Assembly (NCBI GenBank): GCA_037143575.1
Contig: JBAWYM010000017.1
Span: 1-31,873 of the forward strand
Direction: 5' to 3'
From: JBAWYM01 sp037143575
GTDB taxonomy: Bacteria; Patescibacteriota; Gracilibacteria; Peribacterales; Peribacteraceae
Length of the DNA stretch: 31,873 bases
This document shows positions 8,237-16,862 of this stretch, one piece after another; the stretch's first letter is position 1; each line of letters opens with the position of its first letter. Under the pieces are notes generated by a model. It searched no databases, was not told the DNA's origin, and was given only the letters and a program-made list of their open reading frames with translations. The position numbers and the translations under genes were made by a program.

Positions 8237-8655
8237 TTCTGCGAATTCTTGCTGATCGGCTCCACTTCCAGAGATCCCAGAATCGGCCTGGCACCATGTT
8301 GTTGCTCGCCGTTCTCGTGCTTGGGTCGGTGGCAATGGCGATCGTCGTTTCGGGAGCACTGCGCGGGATCGGCGAAGTGACGATGGGAACTTCGGAATCC
8401 GCTTCCAAGGAGGCCTTTGCCGCTGCGGATGCCTTGGCCGAGGAAGGACTTCGCAAGTTCATGGTAAATGATGCCTACACCGGTGAGTCGCTGGCATTTG
8501 GATCTGCTGCCGGGACTATTTCCATTGCTCCGACGACTGGTTCTCTTCGTACTATCACGGCGACTGCGGTGGTGGATCGTTGGACGGCACGCACTCAGGT
8601 GCGGGTGGATACGACGGGAGCGAAGGTGACGGTGCTGTGGTGGAGACAATTATAA
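8233..8655 (+). CDS. PilX/GspK-like minor pilus protein
   Basis: A 140-residue protein. The leader is about 20 residues long, ending RPG, followed by TMLLLAVLVLGSVAMAIVVSG, a single hydrophobic helix. The Gly before the helix suits prepilin peptidase, but there is no Glu at mature position 5, as in GspK-like subunits that sit at the extreme tip. The following ASKEAFAAADALAEEGLR segment resembles the helix after the membrane part in PilX-like proteins. The rest is a short beta-rich domain. It overlaps the GspJ-like gene by 4 bp and ends the tightly packed part of the operon. Function is assigned mainly from position and topology. Confidence 0.75.
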   Translation: MILRILADRLHFQRSQNRPGTMLLLAVLVLGSVAMAIVVSGALRGIGEVTMGTSESASKEAFAAADALAEEGLRKFMVNDAYTGESLAFGSAAGTISIAPTTGSLRTITATAVVDRWTARTQVRVDTTGAKVTVLWWRQL

Positions 8656-8657
8656 AA

Positions 8658-8777
8658 GGACCAAATCCCAATGACCAAGGAATGACCAATTTCCAAATCA
8701 AAAGGACAATATCTTGATAATTGGTGCTTGGGACTTGAGATTTCCCTGGTCATTGGCGCTTGGTCATTGGTCATTCC
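8658..8777. repeat. Inverted pair of 7-nt tandem repeat arrays
   Basis: The left arm (8661-8699) is made of degenerate CCAAnnn heptamers (CCAAATC, CCAATGA, CCAAGGA, CCAATTT, CCAAATC). The right arm (8747-8774) holds four TGGTCAT-like heptamers. The arms are mutually complementary, so the element can fold into a long imperfect hairpin. It fills the gap between the PilX/GspK-like gene and the PilM-like gene. Confidence 0.7.
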
Positions 8778-8804
8778 CTCGGTGTCCTGTACACTTCACC
8801 CTCG

Positions 8805-9932
8805 ATGATGCGTTTTCCTTCATTCTTTCACCGCCCTCTCCTCGGAGTGCAGATCACAGACCAGTGTGTTCGTTTGGGGAATGCGCAGACGCAAGGTCAG
8901 AACATCGTTTTGAGTAATCTGCACAAAGCCGATCTACCGGAGCTGGCAGTCAGTGGCGGTCGGATTCAGGACAGTCATGCGGTGGCCAAGGTCCTGCGAG
9001 ATCTTCTGCGCAAAGCTGATGCAGATTCCGGAACGGATATTGCTCTCTGTGTTTCCGCTTCGCTGGTGTACAGCTCCATTATCCGGGTCCCCTTGGCGAG
9101 AGTGGCCGAGAAGGGGAATCCGATGGATCTCGTGGAGCGTGCAATCCCGGAGGCAGTGGGTGATCTTCTGGTGGGCGTACAGACTGTGAAGAAGGATCTT
9201 CTGGGCGAAGAGCGAGCAGTGCTCTGTATGCGACGGGATATCTTCCAGAGCTTTTCGCAGACTGTTGCCGAAGCAGGATTGCATATTGCATCGATTGTCA
9301 CTCTTCCGACGATCGTCTCGGCGGTGACACATGAGGTGAATGGGGGAGTGGCGATTCTCCTCCCTACGATGCAGCAGACGATGACGGCATTCGCCGGAGG
9401 CTGGCCCGTCGACGAAGCGGTTCTGGCAGAAGCTGATGAGAAGACCTCCATCGCGGAGGCAGGTTCAATCGCTTCGGAGGCTGCCAAGTTTGGGCGCCCG
9501 CTCAGCTCATGGACGGTGGTCGGTCCCGAATCGTTCGTCAAAGCCTTCTCAACTCTCTCCGTTCCACCCGTTTCTGCGCACCGACTCTCGCAGATCTCCG
9601 AGAAGCAGTGGGAGTGGCTGGGAGTCCTCGGCGGGATTGTCACCGGATCTGTGTCAGGAGCCTTCGTGCAGCCTTCGCTCAGGCGTAAGCGGAGCACAGA
9701 GTGGTTCCTCCTTGCATTCTCCGCACTCCTCTTTGCGATGACGGGGCTCATGGTCTGGAGTCGTATGCCGGCACCGGATCCCGTTGCTCCGGTCGTCATT
9801 CCCGTACAGCAGAGCAGCGCGTCTTCTGTGAGTGTTGTGAGTGGGAGTGGGAGTCAGAAGTCCGTGAGCAGTGCCTCGGTGAAGAAGAGTAGCAGTGGTG
9901 CGCAGAAGAGCAGCGCGAAGCGGAAGGTTTAG
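8805..9932 (+). CDS. pilM: PilM-like actin-fold protein with a membrane anchor and Ser-rich tail
   Basis: A 375-residue protein. Residues about 10-285 match PilM in layout: LGVQITDQCVRLG at the start, an early S-G-G-R-I-Q-D segment, then IIRVPLARVAEKGNPMDLVE. PilM is normally a cytoplasmic actin-like protein that links PilN to the assembly machinery. Here one membrane helix follows at about residues 300-322 (FLLAFSALLFAMTGLMVW), then a tail of about 45 residues rich in Ser, Lys and Val. This suggests PilM is fused to a PilN-like anchor, or is otherwise tethered. No separate pilN, pilO or pilQ gene follows. The start at 8805 or 8808 is chosen because the upstream frame runs into the 8658-8777 repeat. 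Confidence 0.75.
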   Translation: MMRFPSFFHRPLLGVQITDQCVRLGNAQTQGQNIVLSNLHKADLPELAVSGGRIQDSHAVAKVLRDLLRKADADSGTDIALCVSASLVYSSIIRVPLARVAEKGNPMDLVERAIPEAVGDLLVGVQTVKKDLLGEERAVLCMRRDIFQSFSQTVAEAGLHIASIVTLPTIVSAVTHEVNGGVAILLPTMQQTMTAFAGGWPVDEAVLAEADEKTSIAEAGSIASEAAKFGRPLSSWTVVGPESFVKAFSTLSVPPVSAHRLSQISEKQWEWLGVLGGIVTGSVSGAFVQPSLRRKRSTEWFLLAFSALLFAMTGLMVWSRMPAPDPVAPVVIPVQQSSASSVSVVSGSGSQKSVSSASVKKSSSGAQKSSAKRKV

Positions 9933-9975
9933 AGGCTTGGATGAAGTTATACAGGCCTGAAAGTTTAAACTTTTC

Positions 9976-11027
9976 GGCATATGGGAAAATTTGGGAGGCT
10001 GAATTCTTAGGAGTTCTCCAGAAGGTAATCAATCATCTTCTTTCGTCTCGCTGGTGCAATGCCTCTGTGTATCTGCACCTTACGTTTCCAGTGGCCGAAA
10101 GAACCGTCACAGGAATTCGTTGTGTTTGGCAAACCCGGATGGGATTCAAACGTGAATAGGTAGGGAAGATTTGTATGGAGTGAGCGATAGGCGCTGCGGA
10201 GACGTCGATGCGTGAATTGCCGTTTCCCGGTCTCGAAGTTGAGAGTCTTTTCTATGAGGAATGTATTCCAGCGCTCTCGCCACGCCTGGAGTTCTTCTGC
10301 GAAGCGTGAGGAGGTCATCTTTGTGAGGCGCAAAGCGAGTATGCGGAGCTCTTGTGCTGCAACGGTGGTCGCTTTGCACGGAATGTACTTCTTGATTATC
10401 TGGATTTGGTGAAATTGACAGAGTTGGATGGGAAGGCCGGGGAAGCGCCTTTGGAGCATGGCAACAACACCTTTACGACCGTCGATGACGAAGCCAGCGA
10501 AACAATGGTGAGAGGCGAGCAGGACATCCAGCGCTTCCTCGTAATGCACAATCTTCTCCGTCACAATTTCTTTCCAGTAGAGATTCCGACTTTTGGCACG
10601 ACACACAAGAATGCCATAGCCGCGTCCGAAGAACGTAGCGTCCATGGAGACGAAGATTGCCTCCGGTTCAGCAACAATCTCTCCTGTTGCTCCTGCGTGG
10701 GCATCGAAGTATTTGCGGAGGGTCTTTGGATGCTTGCCGTACTCCTTGCTCAGTTCTGCGTAAGTTTGCTTATGCGTGGAGTATTTCGCATAGGCCTCAG
10801 ACACCCAAGCATTGCTCTTGCGATGTTGTTGCTCGAATTGGAGCCCACAATCACAACACTTGTAACGCTGGCTTCCCCTGCGCTTACCGTTTTTTTTGTG
10901 TGAATAGAGGAGCAGTTCGTACAGCGAAGAATCGGCATTTAAAAGTTGGAAAAAGATAAAATAAGGGAATCCCAGTTACTGTAGCGGAGATCCCATCAAT
11001 TCAGCCTCCCAAATTTTCCCATATGCC
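9976..11027 (-). mobile_element. Complete IS256-like insertion sequence with Zn-ribbon transposase
   Basis: The element is 1052 bp long. Its ends are perfect 30-bp inverted repeats at 9976-10005 and 10998-11027, each beginning GGCATATGGG from the outside and ending GCTGAATT. An 8-bp direct repeat AACTTTTC flanks it (9968-9975 and 11028-11035), the size expected for IS256-type transposition. The left copy overlaps the palindrome AAAGTTTAAACTTT (9960-9973), so it entered a dyad, perhaps a terminator between the pilus and chemotaxis clusters. Perfect ends and an intact target duplication indicate a recent insertion. Confidence 0.93.
10007..10938 (-). CDS. IS256-like transposase, Zn-binding type, made by -1 frameshift
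   Basis: The gene is read in two frames. The first starts at the ATG at 10938 and encodes MPILRCTNCSSIHTKK. A run of eight A (complement of 10890-10897) then allows a -1 shift into the frame that continues NGKRRGSQRYKCCDCG and runs to the TAA at 10007. The joined product is about 310 residues. It has a zinc ribbon (C6/C9 and C28/C31), a helix-turn-helix-like region, and a DDE-type catalytic domain with the motifs VSMDATFFG, FVIDGRKG and CQFHQ. Without the shift neither part is complete. It resembles the NCBI 'IS256 family, variant Zn-binding type' group, and the A-run shift recalls IS1. A plain frameshift mutation remains possible, but the intact ends favour programmed shifting. Confidence 0.85.
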
Positions 11028-11046
11028 AACTTTTCTGGCTTCTCTC

Positions 11047-11181
11047 ATACCAATTCCAATTCAAAAGTATACAAAGGCATGTCACCCTGAGCGGAGTCGA
11101 AGGGCGACATGCCGATGTCATGGTTCGACTACGCTCACCATGACATCTTGATTGAGTGTCAGATTGAAATGGAAATGGTAT
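11047..11181. repeat. MITE-like composite repeat
   Basis: Outer inverted arms of 18 nt (11047-11064, starting ATACCAATTCC, and 11164-11181, ending GGTAT) match at 16 of 18 positions. They enclose two perfect hairpins: GGCATGTC/GACATGCC (11076-11083, 11106-11113) and GATGTCATGGT/ACCATGACATC (11114-11124, 11137-11147). Both loops carry the GTCGAA/TTCGAC and TGAGC/GCTCA motifs seen in the other hairpins of this window. It fills the space between the IS and cheD, with no gene in it. Confidence 0.75.
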
Positions 11182-11208
11182 TACTTTTTCCAAACCTTTC
11201 ACACTTCA

Positions 11209-11673
11209 TTACCCATTCGTATTCGCCGACCACTCTCCCGTGGCACAATCGAATCGCACATTGCGGCCACGCTTGCCTCCTACGTCTTCATCGAAAATTG
11301 GGATACCGGCTTCAGAGAGTACGCGTTGCGCGACGTCGACGTTACTCGGACCGATCGTATTGCTCGGGTCGCGATAGAGCGTGAACATCTGCGCACCACC
11401 CGTCAGGTATGCGACGAGGTGACGCTTCGAGGCGCCGGCATTCACCATCTCTTTGATGAGTTCGGGGATGGCCAATTCCACGTAGCGCAGGGGATTGGTG
11501 GCCATCTGGGTGTGCGTTGCCTTATCGGTGGTGAGCATCGTGTGCGCCATGCCGCCGATGTGTGCTTCTCGGTCGAAGAGGATGATGACCACGCACGAGC
11601 CCACGCCGAAGGTTACCAGGGTAGTATCCTTGGTCACCTTCACCTCGCCCATTTTGATGATGACGGAATCCAT
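11209..11673 (-). CDS. cheD: Chemoreceptor glutamine deamidase CheD
   Basis: A 154-residue CheD. It deamidates glutamines in chemoreceptors and, in CheC-containing systems, is controlled by binding CheC. The catalytic set is present: Thr21, Cys27 in GVGSC, and His44 in GGMAH. The C-terminal signature DVGGKRGRNVRFDCATGEW is also present. It is the last gene of the cluster, 15 bp after cheC. Its neighbour cheC and the receptor upstream in the same cluster are the expected partners. Confidence 0.95.
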   Translation of the reverse strand: MDSVIIKMGEVKVTKDTTLVTFGVGSCVVIILFDREAHIGGMAHTMLTTDKATHTQMATNPLRYVELAIPELIKEMVNAGASKRHLVAYLTGGAQMFTLYRDPSNTIGPSNVDVAQRVLSEAGIPIFDEDVGGKRGRNVRFDCATGEWSANTNG

Positions 11674-11688
11674 GGGGCGGATGAGCGG

Positions 11689-12303
11689 TTAGCGAGTGGG
11701 AACTTTCTTACCAGCGATGGAGAGGACGATCTGCGTGGAATCCGGATCGAAGAGGAGATAGATATTTCCTCCGATTCCTCGTTTCTCTTCTCGGAAGCCC
11801 AGAGCGGTGATCAGTGCGTCATCTGCCCGCTGTCCGATGTCCGCGAGGATGCTATCTAGGATGGCACCGGACATGTCTGTCATTCCCTCGGGAGAACTCT
11901 GCGTTGTGCTGATACCGAGGAATTGATGAATCGCATTGAGACAGGATCCTGAGAGAATGTTGCCGATTTCCTGCAATGTCGAGGGGAAGTTTTCCTTGTG
12001 CCCTTTCATTCCTCCGATTTCTTGAATGTAGGAGGCCAGGGAAGACGCGTCGCCCTCGGCGTATGAGAAGAGAATGAACCCGCTGATATCTCCGACGATC
12101 GGATGGATGGTCATGGACATCACCTGCTCTGTTCCCCCGACGAAGTCCATCACTTCTTCGAGCTTGAGGAGCGATACCTTCGGAACGGTGATCATCACCT
12201 TCCCATGGCTGAGACGAGAGAGTGCCGTCATGGCGTGGGCACCGCCGATGTTCATCACTTCGCGGAGGATATCGGCGGAGAAGGGTGGGAGACGGGTGTT
12301 CAT
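11689..12303 (-). CDS. cheC: CheY-P phosphatase CheC
   Basis: A 204-residue CheC-type phosphatase. Two phosphatase motifs of the E-x2-N type are seen: Glu15/Asn18 in REVMNIGG and Glu112/Asn115 in LQEIGNILSGS. Two motifs mark CheC rather than CheX. It removes phosphate from CheY-P and binds CheD, giving feedback from the response regulator to receptor deamidation. Its start overlaps the cheA stop by 4 bp (ATGA), so the two are translationally coupled. Confidence 0.93.
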   Translation of the reverse strand: MNTRLPPFSADILREVMNIGGAHAMTALSRLSHGKVMITVPKVSLLKLEEVMDFVGGTEQVMSMTIHPIVGDISGFILFSYAEGDASSLASYIQEIGGMKGHKENFPSTLQEIGNILSGSCLNAIHQFLGISTTQSSPEGMTDMSGAILDSILADIGQRADDALITALGFREEKRGIGGNIYLLFDPDSTQIVLSIAGKKVPTR

Positions 12304-13940
12304 ATCTGGGGAGGAAGAGAGGCGTGCTTGAAATGCTGAGTGTGCTTCCGGACGATGCCGGGGATATCGAGAATGAGGGCGACACGGCCGCTCCCGAGGA
12401 TGGTGGATCCCGTGAAGCAGACGTCATTCTTCAGGCTCGCGGCGATGGGTTTGACCATGATATCCGTGGAACCGGCGATCCGGTCGACCACGATACCGAT
12501 GAGCCCATGCCCGGCTTCCACGAGGACGAGATGCGCGTTGAATTCCGCAGATTCTTTCTGTTCCGCCGAAGTGTTCTCTGCAGCGAAGAGCTTTTTCAGG
12601 AAGATGAGAGGAACATCCTGCCCGTCGATGACCGCTGCTTTCTCCCCGAGCGTGGATTTGAGATCGCTCATGGGGATGATGAGGAGCCGGCGGACATGGA
12701 CGATGGGCATCGCGTACGTTTGTGCGCCGTCCTCCACCAGGAGCGATTGGATGATGGAGAGCTGCAGCGGGAGGCTGATCGTGAAGCGCTTTCCTCCATT
12801 CGTCTTGGAGAGGGCCAATTCCCCACCCAGAGCTTTTGCGGCTTGCAGGACCGCTGAGAGTCCGACACCCCGTCCGGAGATATCACTGACGACTTTGGAG
12901 CTCGAGAAACCCGGGAGCGTGAGGAGGCTCAAGATATTCTCCTCCTTGATTCCCTGGAGTGTTTCTTCACTGATTCCTTTCGACTTTGCGATTTCCTTGA
13001 GATGCGCGAGGACGATCGGTTCACCATCATCTTCCACAGAGACGCGGGCGAATCCCTGTTCCCGTTCCACTGTGAGTCGAATGATTCCCTCAGCATTCTT
13101 TCCCTGCTTTGCTCGTTCCTCAGGTGCTTCGATACCGTGATCGACGGCATTCCTCAAGAGGTGAATGAGCGGGGAGACGAGGTGATCGACGAGGGTTTTG
13201 TCCAGCTCCACATCGGTCCCGGCCATTTCGAAGCGGATGTTCTTCCCCTGGCTTGTCGCGAGATCGCGGATGAGTCGCGGGAACCGCGCGAAAGCCTGTT
13301 CCAGCGGGACGAGGCGGATATCGGATGCGTAGAAGGTGAGGTCATCCACGAGTCTGTCGAGCTGCTCGATGATCGGTGCGAGCTTCGGATCTTTCAGAGT
13401 CATCGTCCGCTGCCTTAACAGTGCGAACTCTCCTGCGAGGTTCGTGAGCTTCTCGATCTTCTCTGTCCCTACCCGGATGAAGTCGATCGTTCCGGTATCG
13501 GGGAGGGCGGTTGCTACGGGTGCAGTCACCGAAGGTGTCGCAACTGTGGGACCGGCAGCAATCTGCTGTGTGACGATGGCTCGGACCGCTTCTGCCATCG
13601 CTGTACAATTCTGTTCATTCTTCGTCTTCTCGATGGACGTGAAAGAGGCGTCGATGAGATCAAATGCCTTCAGGCAGAGTGTGATATGTTCTTTGGATAC
13701 CGACAGATTTCCCTTCCGTGCTGCTTCGAAGACGTCCTCGAGCGCATGGAAGAGAGTAGCGGTGGACTTGAATCCCATGGCGTTGCTACTGCCTTTGCTG
13801 GAGTGGCTGAGGCGCATGATTTCCTGTAGGAGCGGGACATTGCCCGGTTCCTTTTCCAGCTGCACTACGTGCCGGTTTAGCTGCGCGAGGTTGTCGCGCA
13901 TTTCCTGAAGGTACATGCCGATGTATTGCATCAGGTCCAT
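12300..13940 (-). CDS. cheA: Chemotaxis histidine kinase CheA lacking a P2 domain
   Basis: A 546-residue CheA. The HPt (P1) domain has His46 in RLSHSSKGSSNAMGF. A short linker rich in Ala, Thr and Pro (about 125-150) follows, where most CheA proteins carry the P2 CheY-docking domain. Then come the P3 dimerisation helices (about 155-210), the ATPase P4 domain (N-box HLLRNAVDHGIE, later SGRGVGL), and a CheW-like P5 domain from about 400. Without P2, phosphotransfer to CheY and CheB must rely on direct contact with P1. The G1 box reads DDGEP, with Pro in place of the second Gly. The ATG follows cheB by 3 bp. Confidence 0.95.
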   Translation of the reverse strand: MDLMQYIGMYLQEMRDNLAQLNRHVVQLEKEPGNVPLLQEIMRLSHSSKGSSNAMGFKSTATLFHALEDVFEAARKGNLSVSKEHITLCLKAFDLIDASFTSIEKTKNEQNCTAMAEAVRAIVTQQIAAGPTVATPSVTAPVATALPDTGTIDFIRVGTEKIEKLTNLAGEFALLRQRTMTLKDPKLAPIIEQLDRLVDDLTFYASDIRLVPLEQAFARFPRLIRDLATSQGKNIRFEMAGTDVELDKTLVDHLVSPLIHLLRNAVDHGIEAPEERAKQGKNAEGIIRLTVEREQGFARVSVEDDGEPIVLAHLKEIAKSKGISEETLQGIKEENILSLLTLPGFSSSKVVSDISGRGVGLSAVLQAAKALGGELALSKTNGGKRFTISLPLQLSIIQSLLVEDGAQTYAMPIVHVRRLLIIPMSDLKSTLGEKAAVIDGQDVPLIFLKKLFAAENTSAEQKESAEFNAHLVLVEAGHGLIGIVVDRIAGSTDIMVKPIAASLKNDVCFTGSTILGSGRVALILDIPGIVRKHTQHFKHASLPPQI

Positions 13941-13943
13941 GAT

Positions 13944-14558
13944 TCAGGAGAGAGAAGAAATGATTCCTGCAATGTGTTCCGGTCGGATGATCTTTTCCAC
14001 GGTGTCGCAGCCGATGGCGTATTCCACCATACTGTCGACCACGCATGTCGAGGGTGTCTGTGCGTAGGTGTGTCCTTCCAGTTTCTGGATGAACTGCATG
14101 CCGATGGTCCCGTCCCGTCCCATGCCGGTGAGGAGAAATCCCGTGACGCGCTTACCGAAGATCTTGGCAACACTTCGCATGAGTTCATCAATGGAAGGAG
14201 TGGCCTCATGGCTCGTATGCGATGCGTCCACGATGGTGATCATCGGTTCGCCGGCATTGTCGCGGCGTACTTCCATGCACCGGTTTCCGGGTGCGATGAA
14301 GATCGTTCCGGAATTCAGGCGATCACCGTCCTGTGCTTCTTTGAGAGGAAGACACACATCTTTGGCGAGTCTCTTGCTCATTTCTGCCGTGAATTGCGCC
14401 GGCATGTGTTGGGCGATCAGGACGCACGCTCTCGTTCCCCGCGGGAGCGCCATCACGATCTGCTCGATGATCGGCGGGCCTCCGGTGGAGGCGCCGATGA
14501 CGACGACGGGGAAGGCATCATTTCCTGCCGTCTGCCGTTTCTGGCTCGGGGTGTGCAT
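13944..14558 (-). CDS. cheB: CheB methylesterase domain protein without receiver
   Basis: A 204-residue catalytic CheB domain. The triad is Ser24 (IGASTGG), His51 (AQHMP) and Asp149 (TGMGRDG). It removes methyl groups from, or deamidates, receptor glutamates. The usual N-terminal receiver is missing, so its activity is not gated by its own phosphorylation. The start at 14558 is chosen because the longer upstream frame overlaps cheY in another frame and looks non-coding; this start lies 28 bp after cheY. The partner methyltransferase cheR is not in the window. Confidence 0.9.
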   Translation of the reverse strand: MHTPSQKRQTAGNDAFPVVVIGASTGGPPIIEQIVMALPRGTRACVLIAQHMPAQFTAEMSKRLAKDVCLPLKEAQDGDRLNSGTIFIAPGNRCMEVRRDNAGEPMITIVDASHTSHEATPSIDELMRSVAKIFGKRVTGFLLTGMGRDGTIGMQFIQKLEGHTYAQTPSTCVVDSMVEYAIGCDTVEKIIRPEHIAGIISSLS

Positions 14559-14586
14559 GGGTGTGTGTGAGTGGGTAGAACCTGTC

Positions 14587-14946
14587 TCAGGCACCCAGGA
14601 CATCTTTGACCGTGGTGGAGAGCTCCTTCTCATCGAAGGGCTTGACCACGTAGGCATCCGCACCGAGTTTGCGGGCTTCCTCGATCATGGTTTCCTGCCC
14701 GACGGAGCTGACGACCACGATCTTCTTGCAGGATTCCTGGCCGATTTCTTTGAGCACTTCCATGCCGTCTTTCTCTGGCATGATGAGGTCTAAGAGGAGG
14801 AGCTCCGGTCGCTTGGACCGGTATTGCGTAATGGCCTCGTTGCCATCCGCCGCTTCCAGAATTTCGGCATCGGGGTAGGCCTTCTTCATGAGGTCTTTGA
14901 GAATGGTGCGCATGAATGCCGAGTCGTCGACGATGAGGATTTTCAT
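14587..14946 (-). CDS. cheY: Chemotaxis response regulator CheY
   Basis: A 119-residue single-domain receiver starting MKILIVDDSAFMR. The acidic pair Asp7/Asp8, phospho-acceptor Asp53, Ser80 and Lys102 (KPF) are all present. It lies between the receptor and cheB and is the most likely direct output of CheA. Without flagellar genes its target is probably the pilus motor, as in twitching systems; this is inference. A frame extends upstream to 15024 but is Pro/Asn-rich and crosses a C-run, so the start at 14946 is preferred. Confidence 0.95.
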   Translation of the reverse strand: MKILIVDDSAFMRTILKDLMKKAYPDAEILEAADGNEAITQYRSKRPELLLLDLIMPEKDGMEVLKEIGQESCKKIVVVSSVGQETMIEEARKLGADAYVVKPFDEKELSTTVKDVLGA

Positions 14947-14986
14947 AACTGGGGGGGGGAAATAAGAGGGGGGAAATGAAGGGAGA

Positions 14987-16840
14987 TTATTCCTGTTGTT
15001 CGGCGGTTGGGTGACGGGGGACAACTTTCATTGTACGGGGAACGGGAACTTGGTTTGATTGCTTCATTTTCTTTTGATCTGATTGTCGAGATGCCTGATA
15101 TTCGGATGAGCCTTGGTGCTCGGCGTTATGCATTGCCGCTGTTTCCGCGCTTTCGCCCGCGAGCTTGCTCAGCTGCTCCGTCATGGCATTCATCTGCTGC
15201 ACGGCTGCAGAGATCTGCTGATTGGCCGCACTCTGCTGCTGGACGGAGGCCGAGAGCTGCTGGGCGCCGGAGGCATTCTGCTGGGAGATCGCGGCGATGG
15301 ATTCCATGGTCTTGGCGATCTGGGAGACGGAGCTGGATTGCTGCTGGATGGCGGCGGAGAGGGCTTCCACTTTCTTGGAGAAGTCCTGGATACCTTTTAC
15401 CGTCTCGCCGATGTTGCTCACAGCGTCCGAAACGACGATCTTGATCTTGTCGGCGCTCTGTCCGGAATTTTCCGAGAGCTTGCGCACTTCGTCTGCCACG
15501 ACCGCGAATCCACGTCCGGCTTCTCCTGCGCGTGCTGCTTCGATGGCGGCATTGAGCGCGAGCATATTGGTCTGCTCCGAGATCACGGTGATGGCTTCCA
15601 CGAGCTTGCCGATCTTCTCGGAGTTCTCACCGGTGGATTGCGCCATCTTGGAGGACTGCGTTCCGCTGGCCGCCGCTTCCTGTGCGGATGCGGACATCTG
15701 CTGGATGACGGCGTTGATATCACGGATTCCCTTGGCCACTTCCTCCGCGCGCTTGCTCTGATCGGTGGAACCGGTCGCGAGCTGCTGGGCAATCGCAGAA
15801 TTCTGCTGCGCTGCTGCTGCACTCTGCTGTGTGGAAGCTCCGAGCGCGGCTGCCGCACTGTTGAGCTGCTCCACCGCCAGACGAATGGGGCGACGGACGA
15901 ATTCACCGACGGAACGGGAGGCGTAGAGCGCTAGGACGAGGATCGCCAGGATCACCCCTGCGACGATGTAGAGGAGCTGATTCCTGAGGGCGACAGCTGG
16001 TGCCACCACTTCGTCATAGTCCGTTTCCGTCACGAGGCACCAGTGTTGGCCAACTTCTTTATCCAGACGGTCGGACATGTAGCTTCCTACTACCTGCACG
16101 CCACGGTAATCCGTCGTCGTACCGGTGAATTCAGTCCCAGCCAAGCACTTCTTCACCCCCTCTGTGTCGATACTCTTTACGAGGAGGTCTTTTTCCATCA
16201 GGTTTTTCGTCATGGAGATGACCATTCCTTTTCCATTGACGAGATATGCCTCTCCCGACACGCCGAGTCCTGTAGTATCGTCGATGGTGGTGCTCAATTC
16301 GTTGAGGCGGATACGTGCCGCCAGTACTCCTCCGCAGGCTACCGGTGTCGACACTCCGTAGCCGATTTGCTTGGTCACATTGGAGATGTAGATATCTTTA
16401 ATGTAGGACTGGTTGGTTTTCTTCACCTCTGTGAAGTAGGGATCTTGCGATTTATCGGAGCCGATTTCTATCCGGTCAGTCGCGACAATCACTTTCCCCT
16501 TTCCATCCATGACCAGGAGTGACTGGAACTGGGGGTAATTCTTGAGCGTTCTTTCCAAATCCCCCTGGATCATCGCAAGGTCTTCGCAAGTCAGGAATGC
16601 ATCATTATCACCGAAGGCCTGAATAACGTCTCTTTGGGCATTCAGGGATTCGATAATGAGGGATTCTTTGATCTCGGCGATGCCTGATATGCGCAGGACA
16701 GCTCGATCCATGATGGCCTTCGAAGCGCTCTGGAAGCTTAAGTAGGCGATGAGCGACGCCGGCATGATGGCGACGAACAGGAACCAGGAGATGAACCGGC
16801 CGGAGAGGGAGCCGGAGATGCGGGAGAAGTAGTTTGTCAT
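14987..16840 (-). CDS. Methyl-accepting chemotaxis protein with dCache sensor
   Basis: A 617-residue chemoreceptor. A membrane helix (about 17-37) is followed by an extracytoplasmic dCache-like sensor (about 40-285), a second helix (about 290-308), and a cytoplasmic coiled coil rich in Gln, Ala and Ser. The signalling tip EQTNMLALNAAIEAARAGE, then GRGFAVVADEVRKLSE, is fully conserved and is where CheA and CheW bind. The HAMP region after the second helix is short and poorly recognisable. The last 45 residues are Lys/Gln/Pro-rich, and no NWETF-type tether for CheR or CheB is present. The ligand cannot be predicted. It lies 22 bp after cheW and is the only receptor in the window. Confidence 0.95.
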   Translation of the reverse strand: MTNYFSRISGSLSGRFISWFLFVAIMPASLIAYLSFQSASKAIMDRAVLRISGIAEIKESLIIESLNAQRDVIQAFGDNDAFLTCEDLAMIQGDLERTLKNYPQFQSLLVMDGKGKVIVATDRIEIGSDKSQDPYFTEVKKTNQSYIKDIYISNVTKQIGYGVSTPVACGGVLAARIRLNELSTTIDDTTGLGVSGEAYLVNGKGMVISMTKNLMEKDLLVKSIDTEGVKKCLAGTEFTGTTTDYRGVQVVGSYMSDRLDKEVGQHWCLVTETDYDEVVAPAVALRNQLLYIVAGVILAILVLALYASRSVGEFVRRPIRLAVEQLNSAAAALGASTQQSAAAAQQNSAIAQQLATGSTDQSKRAEEVAKGIRDINAVIQQMSASAQEAAASGTQSSKMAQSTGENSEKIGKLVEAITVISEQTNMLALNAAIEAARAGEAGRGFAVVADEVRKLSENSGQSADKIKIVVSDAVSNIGETVKGIQDFSKKVEALSAAIQQQSSSVSQIAKTMESIAAISQQNASGAQQLSASVQQQSAANQQISAAVQQMNAMTEQLSKLAGESAETAAMHNAEHQGSSEYQASRQSDQKKMKQSNQVPVPRTMKVVPRHPTAEQQE

Positions 16841-16862
16841 ACAGAGAGAGGGAAAAAGAGCC

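Noticed and set aside
10352..10903. Open frame on the plus strand across the insertion sequence
   Set aside because: It is antisense to the transposase, whose zinc ribbon and DDE motifs are clear, and it shows no domain character.
11076..11147. Hairpins as rho-independent terminators for cheD or the pilus operon
   Set aside because: Stems are not followed by T-runs on either strand, and the same loop motifs recur in unrelated places, including inside a gene.
15113..15934. Long plus-strand frame opposite the chemoreceptor
   Set aside because: Its Leu/Gly/Asp-rich translation is the reverse complement of the conserved receptor coiled coil.
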